A stretch of DNA of 64,000 nt from Pseudomonadaceae bacterium SI-3 (GTDB lineage: Bacteria; Pseudomonadota; Gammaproteobacteria; Pseudomonadales; Pseudomonadaceae): assembly GCA_004010935.1 (NCBI GenBank), contig CP026511.1, positions 2,046,001 through 2,110,000 on the forward strand, read 5' to 3'. The position numbers and the translations under genes were made by a program. How positions within the stretch are numbered: the stretch's first letter is position 1; each line of letters begins with the position of its first letter. Shown here in pieces: positions 59,543 to 64,000 of the stretch. Below the pieces are notes generated by a model. The model was not told the DNA's origin and did no database searches. It saw nothing but the letters and a program-made list of their open reading frames with translations.

Positions 59543-62500
59543 ATGCGTCTGAAAAGCATCAAGCTTGCCGGCTTCAAATCCTTCGTCGATCCCACCACGG
59601 TCAGCTTTCCCAGCAACATGGCGGCAGTGGTCGGCCCCAATGGTTGCGGAAAGTCCAACATCATCGATGCCGTGCGCTGGGTGATGGGCGAAAGCTCGGC
59701 GAAGAACCTGCGCGGCGAGTCGATGACCGATGTCATCTTCAACGGCTCGAACACCCGCAAGCCAGTGACCCAGGCCAGCATCGAACTGATCTTCGATAAC
59801 TCGGACGGTACGTTGCTGGGCGAATACGCGGCGTTCACAGAAATCTCTATCCGCCGGCGGGTCACGCGTGACGCTCAGAACACTTATTTTCTCAACGGTG
59901 TGAAATGTCGTCGGCGCGACATCACCGACATCTTCCTGGGTACTGGTCTGGGGCCACGCAGCTATTCGATCATCGAGCAAGGCATGATCTCCAAGCTGAT
60001 CGAGGCCAAGCCGGAAGACCTGCGTAACTTCATCGAAGAGGCGGCCGGCATCTCCAAATACAAGGAGCGCCGCCGCGAAACCGAAACCCGTATCCGCCGT
60101 ACTCATGAAAACCTGGCTCGCCTGACCGATCTGCGGGAAGAGCTGGAACGCCAGCTGGAGCGCTTGCATCGTCAGGCGCAGTCGGCGGAGAAATATCAGG
60201 AGTACAAAGCCGAGGAGCGCCAGCTGAAGGCCCAGCTGTCGGCGTTGCGCTGGCAGGCTTTGAACGAACAGGTCGGCCAACGCGAGCAAGTGATCGGCGA
60301 TCAGGAGGTCAGTTTCGAGGCGTTAATAGCCGAACAGCGCAACGCCGACGCCAGCATCGAGCGCTTGCGCGACGGCCACCATGACCTGTCGGAGCGCTTC
60401 AACCTGGTCCAGGGCCGCTTCTATTCCGTCGGCGGCGATATCGCCCGGGTCGAGCAGAGCATTCAGCATGGTCAACAGCGCTTGCGCCAGCTGCAAGATG
60501 ATCTGCGCGAAGCCGAGCGAGCCCGGCTGGAAACTGAATCCCACCTGGGGCATGACCGCAACGTGCTCGCCACGCTTGGCGAAGAGCTGGCCATGCTCGA
60601 GCCGGAGCAGGAAATCGCAGGCGCGACGGCCGAAGAATCTGCCGCCCAGCTCGAAGAAGCCGAGGCGGCAATGCAGCTCTGGCAGGAACAGTGGGAGCGG
60701 TTTAATCAGCAGAGCGCCGAGCCGCGCCGGGCGGCGGAAGTCCAGCAGTCGCGCATCCAGCAACTGGAACAAAGCCTAGAGCGCTTGGCAGAACGTCAGC
60801 GGCGCCTTGAGGACGAGCGCGCCTCGCTCGCCGGCGATCCAGAGGACGCCGCGGTGGCCGAGATAAGTGAGCAGCTGGCCATTGGCGAGCTGAATGTGGA
60901 AGAGCTATCCGCGGCGCAAGAACAAACCGAGCAACAGCTTGAGCTGCTCCGCGAGCAACTGCAGCAGGCGAGTCGCACCGAGCAGGAAGCGCTAGGCCAG
61001 TTGCAGCGTATGGGTGGCCGCATCGCTTCGCTTGAGGCCTTGCAGCAGGCTGCCATGGACCCGGGCAAAGGCGTTTCCGATTGGCTGCATGTGCGAGGGC
61101 TCGACCAGCGACCGCGTCTGGCCGAAGGGCTTCGCGTAGAGCCGGGATGGGAGCTTGCGGTCGAGACCGTGCTGGGCGCAGATCTGCAAGCCGTGCTGCT
61201 GGACAGCTTCGACGAATTGGACCTGAACGGCTTCGAGCAGGGCGATCTGCGTCTGGTCAGCGCCACGCAGCGTGCCGGCGTGATCAGCGGAAGCCTGTTG
61301 GATAAGGTCGAGTCCGCCACGGATCTCTCGCCTTGGCTCGGCCGGGTGCGCACTGTGGACGACCTCGATCAGGCGTTGGCTGCGCGAGGCTCGCTTGGTG
61401 ATGGCGACAGTCTGATCAGTCGTGATGGCTACTGGGTTGGTCGACATTTTCTAAGAATCAGACGGGCTGGAGAGGCCGAGTCCGGAGTGCTGGCGCGCGG
61501 CCAGGAACTGGCGCGGTTGCAAGCCGAACGTGATGAGTGCGAGGCGAGTCTTGAGCAGCTGACGGAGCAACTCGGCCAGCTGCGCGAGGCACAACGCGAA
61601 CAAGAGGAATGCCGGGAACAGCAGCGCCGTCAGCATCAGGATCTGTCTCGTCAGCAAGGCGAATTGAACGCTCGCCTGTCGGCTAGCCAGGCCAGGCTGG
61701 AACAGTTGAGCTTGCGCTGCCGCCGGCTGGACGAAGAGCTCGTCGAGCTTTCCGCGCAGCGCGCGTTGGAAACCGAGCAACTGGGCGAGTCGCGCCTGCA
61801 TCTGCAAGATGCGCTCGACGCGATGGCCGCCGATACCGAGCAGCGCGAGTCGCTGTTGGCAAGCCGTGACGGCATTCGCGAGCAGTTGGACCGGGTTCGC
61901 CAGGAAGCGCGACAGCACAAGGATCACGCGCATCAACTGGCCGTCCGAATCGGTTCGCTAAGAGCCCAGCATGATTCGATCCGCCAAGCGCTTGAGCGTC
62001 TTGAGCAGCAATTCGAGCGTGCGGTCGAACGCCGCGAACAACTGAGCTTGAATCTGGAAGAGGGCGAGGCGCCACTCGAAGAGCTGCGCATCAAGCTCGA
62101 GGAGCTGCTGGAGCGGCGCATGGGCGTTGAAGACGAGCTCAAGCTGGCACGCTTGGCCCTCGAAGATGCTGATCGCGAATTGCGAGATGCCGAGAAGCGC
62201 CGAACCCAGGCCGAGCAGCAGGCGCAGTTGCTGCGTGGCCAGCTTGAGCAGCAGCGGATGGACTGGCAGGCCCTTAGCGTTCGGCGTAAGACGGTACAGG
62301 ACCAGTTGCATGAGGAGGGCTTCGATCTGCATGGCGTACTGGCGACGCTGCCCGCCGAGGCCGGCGAGGCCGAGTGGGAAGTCGAGCTCGAGCGTCTGGG
62401 TGCCCGCATCCAGCGCCTCGGGCCGATCAACCTCGCGGCGATCGATGAATATCAGCAGCAATCGGAACGTAAACGCTACCTCGATGCACAGAACGACGAC

Positions 62501-63031
62501 CTTGCCGAAGCGCTCGATACGCTGGAAAACGTTATTCGCAAGATCGACAAGGAAACGCGAAATCGCTTCAAGGAGACGTTTGATCAGATCAACAGTGGTC
62601 TGCAGGCGCTTTTCCCAAAGGTTTTCGGCGGCGGCAACGCTTATCTGGAACTTACCGGGGAAGATTTACTCGATACCGGGGTGGCGATCATGGCGCGACC
62701 ACCCGGGAAGAAGAACAGCACCATCCACCTCCTGTCTGGCGGTGAGAAGGCACTGACCGCGCTGGCATTGGTGTTTGCGATCTTTCAGCTCAACCCGGCA
62801 CCGTTTTGCATGCTGGACGAAGTGGACGCGCCTTTGGACGACGCTAACGTCGGGCGCTATGCGCGTCTGGTCAAGGAGATGTCGGAAAAGGTGCAGTTCA
62901 TTTACATCACGCACAACAAGATCGCGATGGAAATGGCCGACCAGCTGATGGGAGTCACCATGCACGAGCCGGGTTGTTCACGGCTGGTCGCGGTTGATGT
63001 GGAGCAGGCGGTGGCGCTCGTGGAGGCTTGA
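59543..63031 (+). CDS. smc: Chromosome partition protein SMC
   Basis: An 1162-residue SMC protein. Walker A VGPNGCGKSN in the N-terminal head, a long coiled coil (about residues 170-490 and 650-970) with a hinge near 500-630, and a C-terminal head with signature LLSGGEKALTALALVFA and Walker B FCMLDEVDAPLDD. It is an ATP-driven loop extruder acting in chromosome organisation. Its promoter must lie in the about 168 bp left by the IS insertion, or be provided by the element. Upstream of zipA as in other pseudomonads. Confidence 0.96.
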   Translation: MRLKSIKLAGFKSFVDPTTVSFPSNMAAVVGPNGCGKSNIIDAVRWVMGESSAKNLRGESMTDVIFNGSNTRKPVTQASIELIFDNSDGTLLGEYAAFTEISIRRRVTRDAQNTYFLNGVKCRRRDITDIFLGTGLGPRSYSIIEQGMISKLIEAKPEDLRNFIEEAAGISKYKERRRETETRIRRTHENLARLTDLREELERQLERLHRQAQSAEKYQEYKAEERQLKAQLSALRWQALNEQVGQREQVIGDQEVSFEALIAEQRNADASIERLRDGHHDLSERFNLVQGRFYSVGGDIARVEQSIQHGQQRLRQLQDDLREAERARLETESHLGHDRNVLATLGEELAMLEPEQEIAGATAEESAAQLEEAEAAMQLWQEQWERFNQQSAEPRRAAEVQQSRIQQLEQSLERLAERQRRLEDERASLAGDPEDAAVAEISEQLAIGELNVEELSAAQEQTEQQLELLREQLQQASRTEQEALGQLQRMGGRIASLEALQQAAMDPGKGVSDWLHVRGLDQRPRLAEGLRVEPGWELAVETVLGADLQAVLLDSFDELDLNGFEQGDLRLVSATQRAGVISGSLLDKVESATDLSPWLGRVRTVDDLDQALAARGSLGDGDSLISRDGYWVGRHFLRIRRAGEAESGVLARGQELARLQAERDECEASLEQLTEQLGQLREAQREQEECREQQRRQHQDLSRQQGELNARLSASQARLEQLSLRCRRLDEELVELSAQRALETEQLGESRLHLQDALDAMAADTEQRESLLASRDGIREQLDRVRQEARQHKDHAHQLAVRIGSLRAQHDSIRQALERLEQQFERAVERREQLSLNLEEGEAPLEELRIKLEELLERRMGVEDELKLARLALEDADRELRDAEKRRTQAEQQAQLLRGQLEQQRMDWQALSVRRKTVQDQLHEEGFDLHGVLATLPAEAGEAEWEVELERLGARIQRLGPINLAAIDEYQQQSERKRYLDAQNDDLAEALDTLENVIRKIDKETRNRFKETFDQINSGLQALFPKVFGGGNAYLELTGEDLLDTGVAIMARPPGKKNSTIHLLSGGEKALTALALVFAIFQLNPAPFCMLDEVDAPLDDANVGRYARLVKEMSEKVQFIYITHNKIAMEMADQLMGVTMHEPGCSRLVAVDVEQAVALVEA

Positions 63032-63213
63032 GGGGAGCGCAGTTTAAAGCGCAGTAGAAGGTGTTCATTGACCAATAAAAGAGCCGCGCCGGGCGGTGCA
63101 AATCTACCGTTCGTCGTGATAGTTTAGAGCGCAATTTTTACGATGCGCAGATGAGCCTGTTCAGCGGCTGTGAATCTGCGTCTTTATCATCGATTTCAGG
63201 GGTTCAAGCATTA

Positions 63214-64000
63214 ATGGATATCGGTCTGCGCGAGTGGCTGATCGTCATCGGCATCATTGTCATCGCCGGCATTCTTTTTGACGGCTGGCGGCGGATGCGT
63301 GGTAGCAAGGGCAAGTTGAAATTCAAGCTGGACAGCAATATCGCGAGCAATCTTCCTGATGAAGACGAGCCGAACGAGCTGTTGGGCCCGCCGCGTGTCG
63401 TGAGTCGCAACAACGAGCCCTCACTGGACGAAACCGATCTTCCCTCGATGAGCGCACGTGAGACCGGTAAGCGTCGCACTGCAGAACCACGCCAAGGCGA
63501 CCTGCATTTTTCCAGCGATGATGCCCCAGTCCCTACGCTGCTTGACCCGGTAGCGGATGATGAAAACAAACTCAGCGAGCCCAATGAGGACCTGCCTCCG
63601 GTAGAGGAAGTGCTGGTTATCAATGTGATCTCCCGCGATTCGCATGGCTTCCGTGGTCCCGCTCTGCTGCAGAATATTCTTGAAAGCGGTTTGCGCTTTG
63701 GCGAGATGGACATCTTCCATCGCCACGAGAGCATGGCGGGTAACGGTGAAGTGCTCTTCTCCATGGCCAATGCGGTCAAGCCTGGAACCTTCGATCTGGA
63801 CGACATTGACCATTTCACTACGCCAGCCGTGAGCTTCTTCCTAGGTCTGCCCGGTCCGCGTCATCCGAAACAGGCTTTCGATGTCATGGTCGCCGCCGCT
63901 CGGAAGTTGTCGCAGGAGCTGAACGGCGAACTCAAGGATGATCAGCGCAGCGTGCTGACAGCTCAGACCATCGAGCATTATCGCCAGCGCATCGTCGATT
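63214..64000 (+). CDS. zipA: Cell division protein ZipA, partial
   Basis: The first 262 codons; the gene runs past the right edge. An N-terminal membrane helix ([20 protein letters not shown]) is followed by a basic, then acidic/Pro-rich linker and the start of the FtsZ-binding domain, with [23 protein letters not shown] and [12 protein letters not shown]. ZipA tethers FtsZ at the division site. Lies 182 bp after smc. Confidence 0.95.
   Translation, partial: MDIGLREWLIVIGIIVIAGILFDGWRRMRGSKGKLKFKLDSNIASNLPDEDEPNELLGPPRVVSRNNEPSLDETDLPSMSARETGKRRTAEPRQGDLHFSSDDAPVPTLLDPVADDENKLSEPNEDLPPVEEVLVINVISRDSHGFRGPALLQNILESGLRFGEMDIFHRHESMAGNGEVLFSMANAVKPGTFDLDDIDHFTTPAVSFFLGLPGPRHPKQAFDVMVAAARKLSQELNGELKDDQRSVLTAQTIEHYRQRIVD

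Overview
This 64 kb window looks like chromosomal DNA of a Pseudomonas-group gammaproteobacterium, most likely Stutzerimonas (Pseudomonas) stutzeri or a close relative. The reasons are a GC-rich coding style, gene neighbourhoods that resemble the P. aeruginosa PA1653-1655, PA1674-1688 and PA1532-1564 blocks (recalled, not aligned), tandem cbb3 oxidase operons of which one lacks ccoQ, and Pseudomonas-type REP palindromes. Identifications come from motifs, lengths and synteny; no database search was run.

Layout. 0.1-2.4 kb: MarR regulator, a frameshifted aminotransferase and a glutathione S-transferase. 2.5-9 kb: folE, Smr protein, isochorismatase-like hydrolase, prmB, a membrane-anchored acetyltransferase-like protein, an alpha/beta hydrolase and aroC. 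9.1-15.9 kb: MFS transporter, methionine-salvage genes mtnB-mtnD-mtnC, small membrane proteins, histidine phosphatase, alkA, speE and an RraB-like gene. Spermidine synthesis releases methylthioadenosine, whose downstream salvage is served by mtnBDC. 15.9-20.3 kb: LysR regulator with a divergent TSUP permease, a MATE exporter and pdxB. 20.4-23.6 kb: dnaX-ybaB-recR. 23.8-27.1 kb: a NitT/TauT-type ABC importer with an extra periplasmic protein.

27-55.6 kb is mainly a respiratory block. An SCO copper chaperone, apt and the oxygen sensor anr lie next to hemN and nadE. Then come the cbb3 assembly genes ccoGHIS, with a linked SafE-like protein, and two tandem structural operons, ccoNOQP and ccoNOP. 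Candidate ANR boxes precede hemN and the distal ccoNOP operon, but none was found before the proximal ccoNOQP operon. Further on are aer, acnA, rlmM, tusA and a caa3 (CuA plus cytochrome c) oxidase operon with a fused subunit I/III. 55.7-64 kb: a potassium-channel-like protein, moaA, a REP cluster carrying an IS110-family element, smc and the start of zipA, which runs off the right edge.

The most notable object is the IS110-family insertion at about 58228-59374. Its likely ends can be read because joining the two flanks restores a REP sequence around a CT core. It has a 156-bp leading non-coding end and a 17-bp trailing end. The leading end can fold into a stem with a large internal loop, one strand of which repeats 8 nt of the element's other end. 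That is the organisation expected of a bridge-RNA-guided IS110 recombinase that targets REP elements.
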